Positions 40,861 to 53,944 of a stretch of 64,000 nucleotides of DNA are shown piece by piece. The DNA is from Chaenocephalus aceratus (lineage: Eukaryota > Chordata > Actinopteri > Perciformes > Channichthyidae), in assembly GCA_023974075.1 (NCBI GenBank), contig CM043785.1, positions 21,889,169-21,953,168 on the forward strand, read 5' to 3'. Each line of letters opens with the position of its first letter. The first letter of the stretch is position 1. The notes below the pieces were generated by a model. It searched no databases. It saw only the letters and a list, made by a program, of their open reading frames with translations, and was not told the origin of the DNA. The position numbers were made by a program, and so were the translations under genes.

Positions 40861-41656
40861 CTCTTCTCCAAGATCTCCTGACTGATCGTAAGTTTGATTG
40901 TCTCTGTTTGACAGAAACGTGGCAACAACCTAATGACTTTTCACAGCTGAATGAATCTACTCCTCCTGGGTTTGTTTACATCTGTCAACCCCGTGCCACC
41001 GGCAGAGGGGGAGGTCTCGCGATGATTTACCGCGAGAGTTTGAAAGTCTCGTCTGTATCTGTGCCTGTTCACGGCTCATTTGAATAAATTGCCTTACAAC
41101 TCAATGGGCCTATCCCTACCATAGTTGCAAGCGTCTACTGTCCACCTAAGCTTAATAATAAATTCAGAAAACGAATTTGCTGCTTTCCTCACACATCTCT
41201 GCTCACTCTCACCTAACATAATAGTGCTGGGAGATTTTAATATACATATGGATACTGTCAACAATGCTCTCACAAAGGACTTCACATCTTGCCTGGACAG
41301 TTTTGGATTACAGCAACATATCGATTTTCCGACTCATTCCAAAGGACATATTCTGGACTTGATCTGCTGTTCTGGTGTCACTCCTCTTAAATGTACTGCA
41401 ACTGATCTTCCCATTTCTGATCACTCATTAATATCCTTTACTGTCACCTTAACACTGTCCAAACCAAATTTGTCACGTGTTATTTCCTTGCGCAACATCA
41501 AGGATATTAATGTAACTACACTCTCCAGTGGCATTGACAACCTCCCCAGCATAAATTGTTCATCCCCGCCTGATGAACTGGTTTCTCATTACAATAACAA
41601 TCTTCATAAACTGCTCAATACCCTGGCTCCTTTAAAAACCCGGTCTGTTTCCTGTA
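40861..41656 (+). pseudogene. L2 LINE, AP-type endonuclease segment
   Basis: This continues the outer LINE. LLTDRKFDCLCLTETWQQ carries the catalytic TETW motif, followed by GGGLAMIYRESLKVSSV. After a stop near 41084 and frameshifts, the frame from 41125 has NIIVLGDFNIHMD and LPISDHSLISFTV (the SDH catalytic motif). The domain makes the first-strand nick for target-primed reverse transcription. It is disabled by stops and frameshifts, and the segment ends at a Harbinger-like insertion. Confidence 0.85.
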
Positions 41657-42574
41657 AGGCCCTGTCACACTGTCCCGAAATTGACACCCGATGGACACAC
41701 GAATATGGAATTGTGAATTTCGCACGAAGATGGCCCCGAACCACACACGAAGGCAACATTTACATTACATTTAAGACATACAACTGCAATGAAAGTACCA
41801 AAAACAATTATGTTACAGTACTATGATACTGTACTGATATCTTCAGACTTTGTTCTTTACTTTATCCGTCTTTATATGTAGAAAATATTACATTTTCTCC
41901 GTAATGTTGTTTCCATAACAACAACAATTTCCTGTCAACTGTCCTTCAAAATAATATATTATATCCTTTTTAGTTTCACAGAACACAAATTGGGTTATTT
42001 ACATAATATATTTACATGATTTTGATGTGCAATAAAACAACCCGATGGACACACGATAAAGGAAATGTTCAAATTCGGCTGTGATCGTAGCAACATCGGG
42101 CCATTCGTGAGGGCATCTTAAGCCTTCGTATGACCGCCGGCGGAGTTTCTCAGGCTCCGGCAGCAACTTCGTGAGCGGACGCAAAATCTTTGGCATGCCA
42201 AACAATTGCCGAAGGACCTTGCGAAGGTTCATTTTCGTGTTGAATTCGTGTGTCAATTTTGCCCTTCGTAAGGCCATCGTGAGGGCATCTTGTTATCCTC
42301 GGTGCCATCGGGCATTCGCCCCGATCAGAGTGAATGTGAATGCACCGATGATAACACGAAGATGACACGATTTGACAAGATGCCCTCACGAGTGCCTTAC
42401 GAAGTTGCCGCTCACGAAGTTGCTGCCGGAGCCTGAGAAACTCCACCGGCGGTCATACGATGGCTTAGATGCCCTCACGAATGGCCCGGTGTTGCTACGA
42501 TCACAGCCGAATTTGAACATTTCCTTTATCGTGTGTCCATCGGGTGTCAATTTCGGGACAGTATGACAGGGCCT
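41657..42574. mobile_element. Harbinger-like palindromic element inside the L2
   Basis: Terminal inverted repeats start AGGCCCTGTCACACTGTCCC on the left and AGGCCCTGTCATACTGTCCC on the right. The target duplication is 3 bp, TTA on the right (42575-42577) and GTA on the left (41654-41656), one change from TTA. Removing the element restores the LINE reading frame (SVS-FTHSAPWF). The part from 42041 to the right end is a large imperfect palindrome with arms of at least 130 bp. The left arm is split by about 354 bp (41703-42056) bounded by a 16-bp direct repeat. No transposase is visible. Confidence 0.8.
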
Positions 42575-42577
42575 TTA

Positions 42578-43230
42578 CCCATTCTGCTCCTTGGTTTACA
42601 CCTGAACTACACCAACTCAAAACAAAAGGCCATCGATTGGAACGCCTCTGCAAAAAAACTGGACTTGTCGTTCACAAAGAGATGTACAATAACCACATTC
42701 TCCACTACAAGGACACACTCTCTACAGCCAAATCATCATACTACGCAGTTCTCATCAGCTCTGGCGAAGGGAACACAAGGGTCCTGTTCTCTACAGTGAA
42801 GAATATTCTACGACCACCGGACTCTCTTGCACCTCATCAGTATTCAACTGCCTACTGTAACTCCCTCATGTCATTTTTTAATGACAACATAGAAAACATT
42901 CACCAGCAACTAACTCCTAACACCACCTGCAGTATATCTCTCCCTGTTTTCACCGACCATCTCTCTCATTCTCTTTCAAGTTTCACACTTCCCTCTGCTG
43001 TTGTAATATCTGACCTCATCAGTAAATCCAAGCCATCTACCTGTCAGTTAGACCCTCTTCCTACCCCCCTGGTAAAAGCCTGTCTACCTTCATTGTCCTC
43101 CCTTATAACTGTCATCATACACTCCTCCCTCACCTCTGGTCTTGTTCCTTCACTTTTCAAATCAGCCGCCATCACGCCCATACTGAAGAAACCTGGTGTA
43201 GACCCCAACAATTTTAATAACTACCATCCC
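42578..43230 (+). pseudogene. L2 LINE, linker and start of reverse transcriptase
   Basis: Open frame in the outer LINE: FTHSAPWFTPELHQLKTKGH, then VHKEMYNNHILHYKD, LISKSKPSTCQLDPLPTPLV and FKSAAITPILKKPGVDPNN. The last two are conserved N-terminal reverse-transcriptase motifs of the L2/CR1 group. The segment ends NNYHP at the ATCCC target of the next insertion. Confidence 0.85.
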
Positions 43231-44349
43231 GCCTGTTGCTAAAGCTGGCCCACATGGGTATAACCGGCCCAATACTTGATTGGACCACAACCTTTCTCAT
43301 GCAAAGAAGCCAACAAGTAGTCGTAGAAGGGGTGAAATCAAGTACAGTTCACGTCGACTCTGGTGTCCCACAAGGCACTGTGCTGGGTCCATTGCTTTTC
43401 TTATGCTACATTAATGACCTGCCGTCACATGTAGCATCTACAGTGCGGTTATTCGCGGATGACTGCCTGCTCTACAGGCCTATTAAAAATGGAAGTGACC
43501 AAGAAGACCTACAGGGTGACCTGACTAGACTTCAGGAATGGGCTAACACTTGGGGAATGTGCTTTAATACTAGTAAGTGCTACATCCTACGAACAAGCAG
43601 ATTAACTAACCCGCACATTAAAAACTATACTCTATGTGGCCAGGTGTTAAAAGAGGTGACCCACCAGCCTTATCTTGGGGTAGAAATCCATAAGAACCTG
43701 AAGTTTGGCCAACACATTGGCCAAATTGTAACACAGGCAAACCGTTCGCTCGGCTTCCTACGCCGGAACCTGTGACGCCGGAACCTGTGACGCTGTCCCC
43801 AGAAACTGAAGGAGACCGCTTTTGTGGCCCTAGTACGTTCTAAACTAGAGTACGCCAGCTCGGTCTGGGACCCCTACACTGATAAAGACAGTGATGCCCT
43901 GGAATCAGTACAAAGAAGAGGTGCAAGATTCATTTTTGGAGATTATGAATGGGACAGCAGTGTCACAGAAATGCTCAAGCGGTTGAACTGGGTGGAATTA
44001 AGTGAAAGGCGGCGATTGGCTCGTTTGGTTCTCTTCTTCAAGATTGTCCATAACATCTCAGCCATTGATGCATCAATGTACCTAGAGCCAGTTAGAAGAA
44101 GTGCAACCCGCAAAGCCAATTCTTTGAACTTTGAGCACATTTTCGCAACTAGTGACACTCTTAAATACTCCTTCTTTCCGAGAACAATCAGAGAGTGGAA
44201 TTTGCTACCAGAAGAAGCTGTCATCGCAGAAACCGTGGAGTGCTTCCGGCAAATTTTAAGAGACATTTAGCGGGGATCATCCATCCCCCACTGAGCGTGA
44301 TACCTCTGGGTTCTGCTCAGTATTGATCCAGATCCAGATCCAGATCCAG
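43231..44349 (+). mobile_element. Jockey/CR1-group LINE inserted in the L2
   Basis: 5'-truncated copy flanked by ATCCC (43226-43230, 44350-44354); removal restores the host LINE at NNYHP-ISNLP. It encodes LLKLAHMGITGPILDW, GVPQGTVLGPLLFLCYINDL (palm motif), VRLFADDCLLYRPI (FADD catalytic box), PYLGVEIHKNLKFGQHIG, SKLEYASSVWDPYTDKDSD and VQRRGARFIFGDYEWD. The frame runs to 44270 and is interrupted only by two TGA codons in a 15-bp duplication at about 43761-43790. The tail is an ATCCAG repeat (44324-44349). Exact family not resolved. Confidence 0.85.
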
Positions 44350-44354
44350 ATCCC

Positions 44355-45795
44355 ATATCTAATCTACCATTTCTCTCAAAAATCCTGGAAAAAACTGTTG
44401 CATCCCAAATTCATACCCACTTGTCTGACAATAACCTGTACGAACAATTTCAATCTGGTTTCCGCCCCCATCACAGCACAGAAACAGCACTGGTGAAAAT
44501 CACTAACGACCTCCTCATGGCAGCTGACTCCGGACTATTAACTATCCTCATCCTCCTTGATCTTAGTGCAGCTTTTGACACCATTTCCCACAGCATCCTC
44601 ATTGACAGACTGACCTCCATCGGGATCACTGACACACCCCTCCTCTGGTTTAAATCATACCTCTCTGGCCGCACTCAGTTCATCCAACTCAAAACCTTCA
44701 AATCACAGCCACTTCCAGTCACGACCGGTGTTCCCCAGGGCTCTGTCCTGGGGCCTCTTCTTTTTATCATCTATTTACTTCCTCTTGGCAATATCTTCCG
44801 TAAACACAACATCCACTTTCTTTGCTACGCGGATGACACCCAGCTCTACTTGTCCTCCAAACCAACCTCCATCCTCCCTGTCTGACTGCTTACAGGACAT
44901 AAAATCCTGGTTTTCCTCTAACTTTCTCAAACTTAACGACAGTAAAACCGAGGTTCTCCTCATTGGCACAAAATCCACCCTAACCAAACCTGACAGTTTC
45001 TCCATTACTATCGACAACTCTTCAGTCTCCCCCTCCCCTCAGGTTAAGAGTCTGGGTGTCATCCTCGACGGCACACTTTCATTCAAATCTCACATCAGTA
45101 ATATCACTCGGTCTGCCTATTTCCAACTACGCAACATCAACCGCCTACGCCCGTCCCTTAACCCTAAGACCACCGCCATTCTTGTTCACACCCTGGTCAC
45201 TTCCCGCATCGACTGCAACTCCCTTCTCTTTGGTCTCCCTCTCAAATCCATCCACAGACTGGTTCAAAACTCTGCCGCCCGCATCATCACCAGAACCCCC
45301 TCCATTAACCACATCACTCCTGTTCTTCAGCAACTTCACTGGCTCCCCGTCAAATCCTGTATCGTTTTTAAGATTCTGCTCCTCGCCTTTAAGGCCATCC
45401 ATAACCTATGTACCTTTCTGACCTCCTGCACATCAACACACCCATCCGCACACTCAGATCTTCTGCTTCCCTCAGCCTCACTGCACCCCCCTTCCGTTTA
45501 ACCACCATGGGGACTAGAGCCTTCAGCCGCTCTGGAAGTCCCTCCCACCTGACATCCGCAACACTGACTCTCTCCCCATTTTCAAATCACGCCTCTAAAC
45601 ATATCTCTTCACACTCGCATATCCACCCTGATCATTATCCATCACACATCCTCCATTTTATTTATTTGATTTATTATATACTGCATTATCTTGTTTATGT
45701 TTCTTATGCTGGTGTTAGGTATTGTGTATCTTGTTTTTTATGTGTTTGTACAGCGACCTTGAGAGCCTTGAAAGACGCCTATATAAAATAAATGA

Positions 45796-45823
<28 letters not shown>
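44355..45823 (+). pseudogene. L2 LINE, reverse transcriptase and 3' end
   Basis: Final piece of the outer LINE. It has [52 protein letters not shown] and [13 protein letters not shown] (YADD catalytic box). After a frameshift near 44870 come [20 protein letters not shown] and [20 protein letters not shown]. Further frameshifts lie near 45408 and 45530. The C-terminal LWKSLPPDIRNTDSLPIFKS is recognisable. The 3' end carries the CTATATAAAATAAATGAATT plus ATT tail. At least three frameshifts make it inactive. Confidence 0.87.
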
Positions 45824-45830
<7 letters not shown>

Positions 45831-46009
45831 ATGTAATAAATAATGAATGCAAAAAAACTGAAGTTTTTGTCTATGATGTAACAATCTATACAACTGTATA
45901 AGCTATCAAGCTATCAATTATGTTTTTCGGCTCCAGTCAAAAACATTTTTTGGAAAAGGGGGCAAAATGGCTCTTTTGGTCAAAAAGGTTGCAGACCCCT
46001 GCCTTAGTG

Positions 46010-49000
46010 TGTTTAGAGAGGAATTTGTTCTTAATTAACAAGATTTAGGGTGAGTGGAGAATACAAGAACATTATCTCAATTTGCATTAATTTTCAATTA
46101 GATGGCACTTCTTTGGTATGTACAAGGATTGATGGTCTACAAACTACAAATGTCTTCTTAGCTAATCCATTTGAAGTGGAGGATCGACAAACCAACTGAC
46201 CGTCTGACATCGGTAAAGCACGGTGTGGTTACAAACCATAATCATACAAAATGTGAAATAATGTACAACATCTTGCTAAAAACAAACGTTTGCTAGTATA
46301 CAAGCAGCAGCGAAGGCTGTTTAAACAAACAAACACAAGACAAAATTACCATTTAGATTCAGCTGAATGAATTTTGAGTTCATGTTGTAAGTAAATGTCA
46401 TTACGACCTGCTAGTACACCAAATAAAACGCCAATTAAAAGACATTTAAAAAGACAAAAAGCATTTAAACTAGGGCACCGCACTGCACTAATTCAACAGC
46501 TCTCCTGCTAAAGAGGCAGTTTCATTGACAATCACCGCCTTGCAGCAAATGAGACATGAAAGGGTTGCAGGCATGTAGTGTCATAGGTGGGGTGTTTTAA
46601 GTTAAAGCTTAGTCAGCTTATTGCCTGGTGTGTTAAACAGGAGAGGATTTAATAAGCTCTGTTTGATTACAAGAGCCATCTCAGGCATCATAATCAGTCT
46701 CAAAATGACCGGAGGGTAATGTTGATTACAATCCCTCTCCACTGAATCACCTGATGAAGTAAAACAAAGAAAAAAGCCTTCAAGGCTACAACCCAATAAA
46801 TCAGTCAACATCTGTATGTGTGTACCATATATATGTGTTAATGGAGCGCGTAACAACCTTCTAGCGTAAGAGTACACAGTAAAAATTGAAGAAAATAAAC
46901 AATGAAAGTAAGAAGAAAGTAAGCATAAGAGACAATTCAAAAATGCAACTGTTGTTATCCAAACAAGGCATTCATGTAATTACAGGTGAATATATTCACA
47001 TTATGCAACAATTGGCGTCTGGTGCCTCACCAAGTTCCAGATGTTTCTTTCTGACATATTGTTCTCAACAAGAACTTTGTTCAGTTCACAGCGATGTACT
47101 CATCAAATGTAAGCCTCAACAGTGGGGATTACACACAGGGATTATGCAGTCATACAGACAGTAAACAACAGAGAAGGCAAGAAGCAGAGTTATGAGAGCA
47201 ACACCACACCTCTCATGGCCAAACAAACAGCTCTAACACCTCACACTGTATTTCCACGATGACTCATTGTTAAAGGTCAAGCATCAAATGCTGACTCACA
47301 GTGTGGACAACAACAACAAGTGCTCTATTTGCTTTTCCTAGGCCGATAAACTCCATTTAATGCTCCGTTTATTCAGGCTCATCTGATACCAAAAGTCTTC
47401 TGTTAAAAAAAGGAAAAGAATAAAAGAAGATACATATTTGTCAATGAACAAACAGAACACACTATTTCACCAAACCAAGATTCATGGAAACACAATACAG
47501 TCAGCATTAGCCTTTTGGGAGCTTGTGATACGTGTTCTCTCCTTTTCCACTGTATCGTGAATTGGTCCTGCAGCTGTATCCAACTCAAGTGTGATCTAAA
47601 CAATTTAGGTCTCGTGTGGGCAGACACTATCCGGATAATTATTGCATGTGGACGGAAGCCGTTTGCGATTGCGTTTGCGTTAATCCTATGCGTTTAGCCG
47701 TTTTCGTCCTCGTGGGGCCGCAGCCTGAACTCACTTTGCCTCATACGGGTTCGGATGCCCTCATCATCTTCATCGTTAACTATTGTTTCAATGTTCCTGA
47801 CATCCTGCAATTTATTTACGAATCGCAAAAATCTAAATGTAGCATGCTTGGGAAAACAAATTTACTTGTTGTGCTTTAATATAATCCCATGCATTACACT
47901 AAATACATTTAACACAAAAGGGATTTCTAGATAAATGATTTGGATTTGATTCTAGTTCCCTGAAATAACGGAACAGAACATGAAGGGAATAGTGTATTAC
48001 ATTTAACTCTAGCTTGTATTGAAGCCAGAGTAGAATTAGAGAAAGGCTGCTGTTGATAAGAGTCAGGGTCTTTTCAAAAATATAGTTTTTTTTATGTTGA
48101 CAGTATTATACCAGCTTAAAGTCACTAAAGTCTCATCTGTCTTTGTGCAAATGGATTAAAAAGCACTTAGCAATATGTGGGAGGATTAACTAGGCCTCCA
48201 GATGATCTTTTAAAGGGAAAGTGGAAGGGAGAAATTGATTGTAAAATGCTTTTTTCGTACAAATTGATGCAGGGTTAACAATTGTATACAAAGTCAAATG
48301 GAACTGGATTTATATTAAACCTTTGTGTTTACGTGGTTTTAAAAAGCAACTGAGATCTGCAAAACAACTAGAACAAGGGTCAAGGAGGAGTATGTAACAT
48401 TCTCATGTGTTGTTTTATTTTTCCATTTTATCCTCAGTGTATCAGTCATTTATGGTCATCTGTTTAACAGGTTTCCTCCCTCATATCAGAGGCAAATAAA
48501 TGATTCCTGACTTGATGAAAATCGCTCTGGCTTCATGATTTTAGTCATAAATTCATAAATGATTACCTTACATGTAACTCAATTACCGTTTTATCTGCAC
48601 TATTAAACAGGTGTGCTACTTTCAAATCCATTTGCTCAAGACAACATTAAAAAGACTGTGAAAACTGTCCCTTCCCAGAGTAAGGTGTTTTAACCCATTG
48701 TCTAAAGATGTCTATTGATAGACTCATAGAAAGTTAAACATATTACAACACATATGGTTTAACTTGTGGACCTAGTAAACTAGTGTAAACACAGATCTGA
48801 TGAAGGATGGCGAGTATTGACACCAAGAATCTTCAATGACAGATTTGGTGGACTTCAAACCAATAGCAACAGAGGGTCTTTTTCATGTGAAGAAGACCCT
48901 AAACGGCATTGCCAGACGGAGACTAAAATGATATGCCTTGCACAAGCTGTTTGATCCATTCAAAGTCTGAACCATATTGGCGGTTCATTCATTCATTCTG

Positions 49001-52000
49001 CCAACATTATTTGCATCCATCTCTCACTGGATTAATTGAAAACATTGATCAATTTCAGCTCTTCAGGAAACAATGTGGTTTCACTATTTCCTCCTGTGAC
49101 ATTCAGATTGGTATTTTCTATCGTCAGTATAAGTTCACAACACAGTCCACATTGTGTTGGGTAAATATCCACTCTGCAAAGTCCATCACATATTCTCATG
49201 TCCCCCACACTGAGAGGATTACTACGAGGTATAACCTGCCAGTGAAAGTTGTAGTGTCCCATCATGGTACTCTTTAAAGTTGCATTTGTTGAGCATATGC
49301 CAACGTTCTTGAGGGACCGGAAGAGCCTGCATGTCCTGTGAATAGCTGGAAAGCATGCACATAACGCATTGACAAAAATACTGTTTCATTCCAACATTGC
49401 AAAATGCAATTCAATTGTATTTCATGAAAGAACTCTCCTTTTCACTGTTAAAAACATCTTAACTTACATTCCCCTCTATTTTGTTCTTCGTACAAACCCT
49501 TATAGAGCTCTTCCATTAGATCATTCTATCATCACAACAAGACTCAAGGCAATTAAATGCAGATTACACTGTAATTCAGAGCCTGGTGCATTAGTCTGTG
49601 CTCCATCATGGAGCTATCTAATACACCTCTAATGCATTCAGACAGTAATATCCCTCTCTAATCCTTGGTAATGTTCGGTTCTGCACCTCCCTATGGATTA
49701 AGCAAACCCTCTCAGTTTTAAAAGCATCTGATCCGCACCCAAAGTGCTGTGCACCTCTGGAAGGTACACCTTGTATTAAGTTGAATCCATGCAGAAAACC
49801 ATTATTTATGACAAATGTTAAATCATGATTCCCTCACTAATAATCAGCAAGGGGATAATTGTAGTTTAGTCAGAGTTGAAACAGTTCATTCTCTATTACC
49901 AAAGGCTATTGAGTTGGTATGGTTGATAGAATCAGATACATTTATTTTCTTTACAAGAACATCACATATTTGTACATATCTGTTTCCTTTAATCTCCCAC
50001 AAGTGTATTAAGACAGAGACACGGAGGGAGCTCAAACCAAAATGCAGGCGTAAAAAAGTACACAACAGATATTGGAATGTGTGGTCTGAGAGCAGGAAAC
50101 GTTATGAGCAAAGAATAGGAAAGAAACACACATTGAATAAATGCTGTGTGGGAGAATTTAGTTTGAGTATATCTGCCCACATGTCCTTGTCCATGTTCTA
50201 TTCATCTGACTCTTAATGTAGTTGCAAAGTTGACATAGTGTCATATCTTCTTTTACATATTACTGCCCAGAAGCTATGTACATACAGTATGCTGTAAACA
50301 GAATGAATACAGCTATTTAGATTGTATTGCAGAGCAGTATGCTTTAAGCCAAAGTGTGACCTTAATGTTTTCACTTACTGGTAAATACTTAAGAGCCCAA
50401 CAAAAGCTGCATTTGTTTCAATTTGAAAGAAAACTGAGGATTCTATTCCTCCAAGATGGTATGACCTTCAAGAACTGCCGTTATTGTGGATGATCCGGTA
50501 AAATGATATCTTCTGCCAAATATTGCTATGTTTAAAAAGACAAACCATTGAAATAAATATGAGCTTTTGTAAAATATATTCTAATTAGTGTATGCCATTG
50601 TCAGTTGAGTTATAATGGAGTAATTGACTCAACATTGTCAAGAGCTTTGTATTGCTGTATTTGTATTTCTCTTGTTCGCAACATTAAACAAGGTTATGCC
50701 TTTCACATATTTATCAGGATGTTGTTGCACGGGACATAGCATTCAGCAGCATAGGCAGTATAAACTTGGATAAAGGACAGTTCACCTCTCCAACATTACA
50801 AAGTGTCTGTTAGGACCGGTTAGGACACATCACAACCGTGACGACGATAGTTAGGAGCCAGAGTAATTCAATTGTTCATTCAGCCGGAAGCATTACCAGG
50901 AGCCTTGTTATGATCTAGCCGCTCAAGTTACCTCCGAGTCAAATATATATGCATGATCTGTATAAACAGAAGGCAGAAATATAAACATGCAGGCAGTGAA
51001 AGTATACCACTTGTAAATAGAAGGATTAACAGTCATTACCTACAAGAAAAAACACAGTTGCCACAGAGGCGCACTGTGCTTACAGCTGAAGGGCTAAAAG
51101 TGAAATGAAGGCATCATTGACACAAAAACATTGCAAGACACACAAACAACAGTTATATTATGGTGGTATAGACTTGTTTATTTAATAAAGATGAAATCAA
51201 TATCAACGGCATATCTCAGCTGAATCACACTCATGTATTAGTCCATGAATTATAAACCCCTGATGTAACCGTGGTTGGCGTTATTCTAAGCCTACGGTGT
51301 CAGTCGCGGAACTTACGGCATGTTTGCTGTCAAAGCACATCAGCTTCAGTTGGCAATACAAACTATAGGGAGGAGGCAAGGGAAACACAAAAACAGAGAA
51401 ACATGTCTTTCCTCTTAAAGGAAAATATTAAGTTTCTGAGATAAAAATACAGACTTAATTGGATTCCTGATGGTCGCTGTGTGGCTGTGAATTAATGCAC
51501 TTATTTGCTTTGATATTTAATTAAAATGATTTAAGACCAAATGGGAAGTATATAAAACTGCTGAATGCTTCCATTGTGTTCAAGGACTGAGTAAGTATAG
51601 TAGAGTGAGCATGATACCTATTGGAATAATTCCTCTATTACAACGCAAGACAAAGGAAGAGAAAACTTTTTTCTCCGTAAAGTGTACACACATGAATACA
51701 AATGTCCTCTGGGAAATTGTTTAAGTTTAAAGTAACCTTGGTTTGTGCCACAAGGGGACTTTTTATTTATTTAATTGCAGCTGCCAATACAGTCCAATGA
51801 TCACCATTTTAATCAGGATGCAAAGCAAACCTGATGACAGACATGACACATTTTATTTTCAGTTAGAAACGTGTATCCTGCATCATAGTATTTGTCCACC
51901 TGTATATAATTAACGCTGTGTTTATAGATCCATAGAGTAAAATCATCCCAGAATAACAATAATAAAACATGGGTTGTGTGAAAGACAAGAAAAAGTGATT

Positions 52001-52797
52001 AAATGTGACAACAATAACAAACCAGGCCATATGCTCTGCCTATGGATTAAGTTGACATCCATCGCTGACCACTCTCAGAGAGCAGATGTTGACGCAGGCT
52101 TAAGTGACACTTTTAATATCTTAAAACCAATGTAATGTGTGTCTTCATTTGTTTGTGTAAACTGGAGCAAACCAATACAGCAAAATGGACCCCATGTGCA
52201 TTTAGTCACACAGGATTAGAGACTCAAATGAACCTGTAACTACTGGTGATGTTCGAGATGATAGAGCCCAATGAAATGTATCATCATCTGGATTATTCAG
52301 TACTCTTAATCCATGAGAGACTTCAGTGCAGCTGATCGCACATTAACCATTAACTGTGGTATAATGTACCGAAGGGGGTTGGTAAACGAGCAGGAAGAAA
52401 AACATAAAAGCCTATAGCTTAGAAGAAACTTAGAAGTTAGAACAGTTACAAAAATGCTTTCCCAGTTTCATCTCATCACTGTTCGCATTCACAAATTCCT
52501 CCAGGATGTAATTAAAACAATTGGGATATATGCCTGGGACTGATTTAATTGGCTGCTTCCAATTCACCATCTAATTATTGCATTCTCTTTCAACACAACA
52601 GAAACATTTCAACAGGTTTCGATACTGTGTAAAAGGAGAGAAACCCATTACCTCACGTCTCCTTAGCTGCAAAGTTCAAATTCCAAGTCCAAAGACAAGA
52701 AAGGGTAGAAGGGAAAAGAGTAGAGGCTCTGTGTCAAATGGCACCTTCTTATTAGGAGAAATATGGGAGGTAAAGAGAAAAACGCTTTCACCTCTCA
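46010..52797. other. intronic DNA, nothing recognised
   Basis: This is the longest stretch (6.8 kb) without a recognised element. A local CpG cluster lies at about 47615-47765. No exon is supported, and the frames present lack family motifs. Confidence 0.5.
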
Positions 52798-53944
52798 GAT
52801 ACGTTCACCAGTTTGTTCATATGCAAACGATTCACCCGACCCTTTCAGCAACAACACATTATGTGACTGTTCATGTCATAACCACATTTTAAGGAATTCG
52901 TTTTTCCTCAGTCATCATATGTCTGGTTTTGAACGAGAAGAAAAAGAGGGTCGTTTTTGTCACAGCTTTAACTTTCGTTATGTATTTTTGTTATTATGTA
53001 GGTTATACATTAAAAAGGTACATTCTAACCAATCTGTAGATCCAAAACAACAATGATTAGTCAATCCTGAGAGTGCCTGGTTCGGAAAAGGTTGACTTGT
53101 GTGGTTCTCTGAAGGTTACCAGCCATTGAGGTAAAGTAGCACTCTAAGATCGAGGATTTTATTCAACTGTAGAGGCCAACATGAGCTATGTGTTCAATAG
53201 CAAGACACAGCAAACTGCAGCCAACCCAGAGGCATACGTTGCATGGAGACAGATGTGGGATTTGTGACAAATCGATGTTCCAGCATTGATTCAGAAGCTA
53301 GGGGATGGATTGTTCCCTGCTGCTCACATTTAGCCCAAAAGTTAATCCCAGTAAGCAGGCACACTTCCTTCGAGCAAATGACAAACCGACAGGTGGTCCC
53401 ATTTCCACAAATACAGTCAGAGTGTGTCATTCAACTAAAACCCACCATTAAGCTCCCATTAGGCACCTATGATACCATTGTGCCCCTTAAAACATAAATA
53501 CAAATCTGTCTGAAAGGAGATCTAACAATGAAACCATTTACATGGCTTTCATCATCTAAATGGATGATTTTAAGAACCATTACCACAGCTGCCTGGGTTA
53601 TTTGTAAGGTCAAAAACCAACTAAACTTAAAGTTGGTGAATCCTAAAAGTACACTGTGTCCCGGCAGGAATAATATGGGCTGACAGTGACATCATTACAG
53701 TTATACTTGTGGTTAAAAGATTATCATGATGTTGTTGCTGTGTTGTTTCTGCGTGCCTCGTCTTTTTTACAATGTTCCTACACTTCCTTTAGGGCCTTTT
53801 AACAACATCCAAACAACTCGAAAGAAATGTTGCATCTATACGTTAGGACAGAGAGAGCAACATACTGTAGTGATGGCATAGTTTCTGGCTGTGTTGCATA
53901 ATGCTGAACACAGGCAGTGCAGAAATACCGTTGTATCTCAACCA
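52798..53944 (+). repeat. 1.15-kb tandem duplication, copy A
   Basis: Nearly identical to copy B (53945-55970) after removing the 873-bp insertion there. It begins GATACGTTCACCAG (GATATGTTCACCAG in copy B) and ends ATCTCAACCA. Breakpoints share a 2-bp CA microhomology. Differences are scattered substitutions and small indels. Open frames of 84 codons (53243-53497) are simply part of the repeat. Confidence 0.95.

Larger units (their letters stand above)
39353..45823 (+). mobile_element. near full-length L2-clade LINE, interrupted three times
   Basis: Outer LINE of the stack, with host pieces at 39353-39633, 40861-41656, 42578-43230 and 44355-45823 (about 3.2 kb in total). The candidate target duplication is TTATATAA at 39345-39352 and 45824-45831; it is low-complexity, so moderate weight. 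It encodes an AP-type endonuclease followed by an L2-type reverse transcriptase. It ends GACCTTGAGAGCCTTGAAAG, CGCCTATATAAAATAAATG and an ATT repeat. Removing the three insertions restores contiguous LINE protein sequence at each junction. Confidence 0.88.
38672..46001 (+). mobile_element. hAT (Charlie-like) element split by nested insertions
   Basis: The left terminus CAGGAGGTCGGCAAC (38672) pairs with the right terminus, the inverse of CAGGGGTCTGCAACC (ending 46001). The target duplication is CCTTAGTA (38664-38671) versus CCTTAGTG (46002-46009), 7 of 8 matching. Only about 850 bp are hAT sequence (38672-39352 and 45832-46001). The remaining 6.5 kb is an L2 LINE with three insertions. The right end includes GGCAAAATGGCTCTTTTGGT, typical of Charlie-like families. 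Confidence 0.88.
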
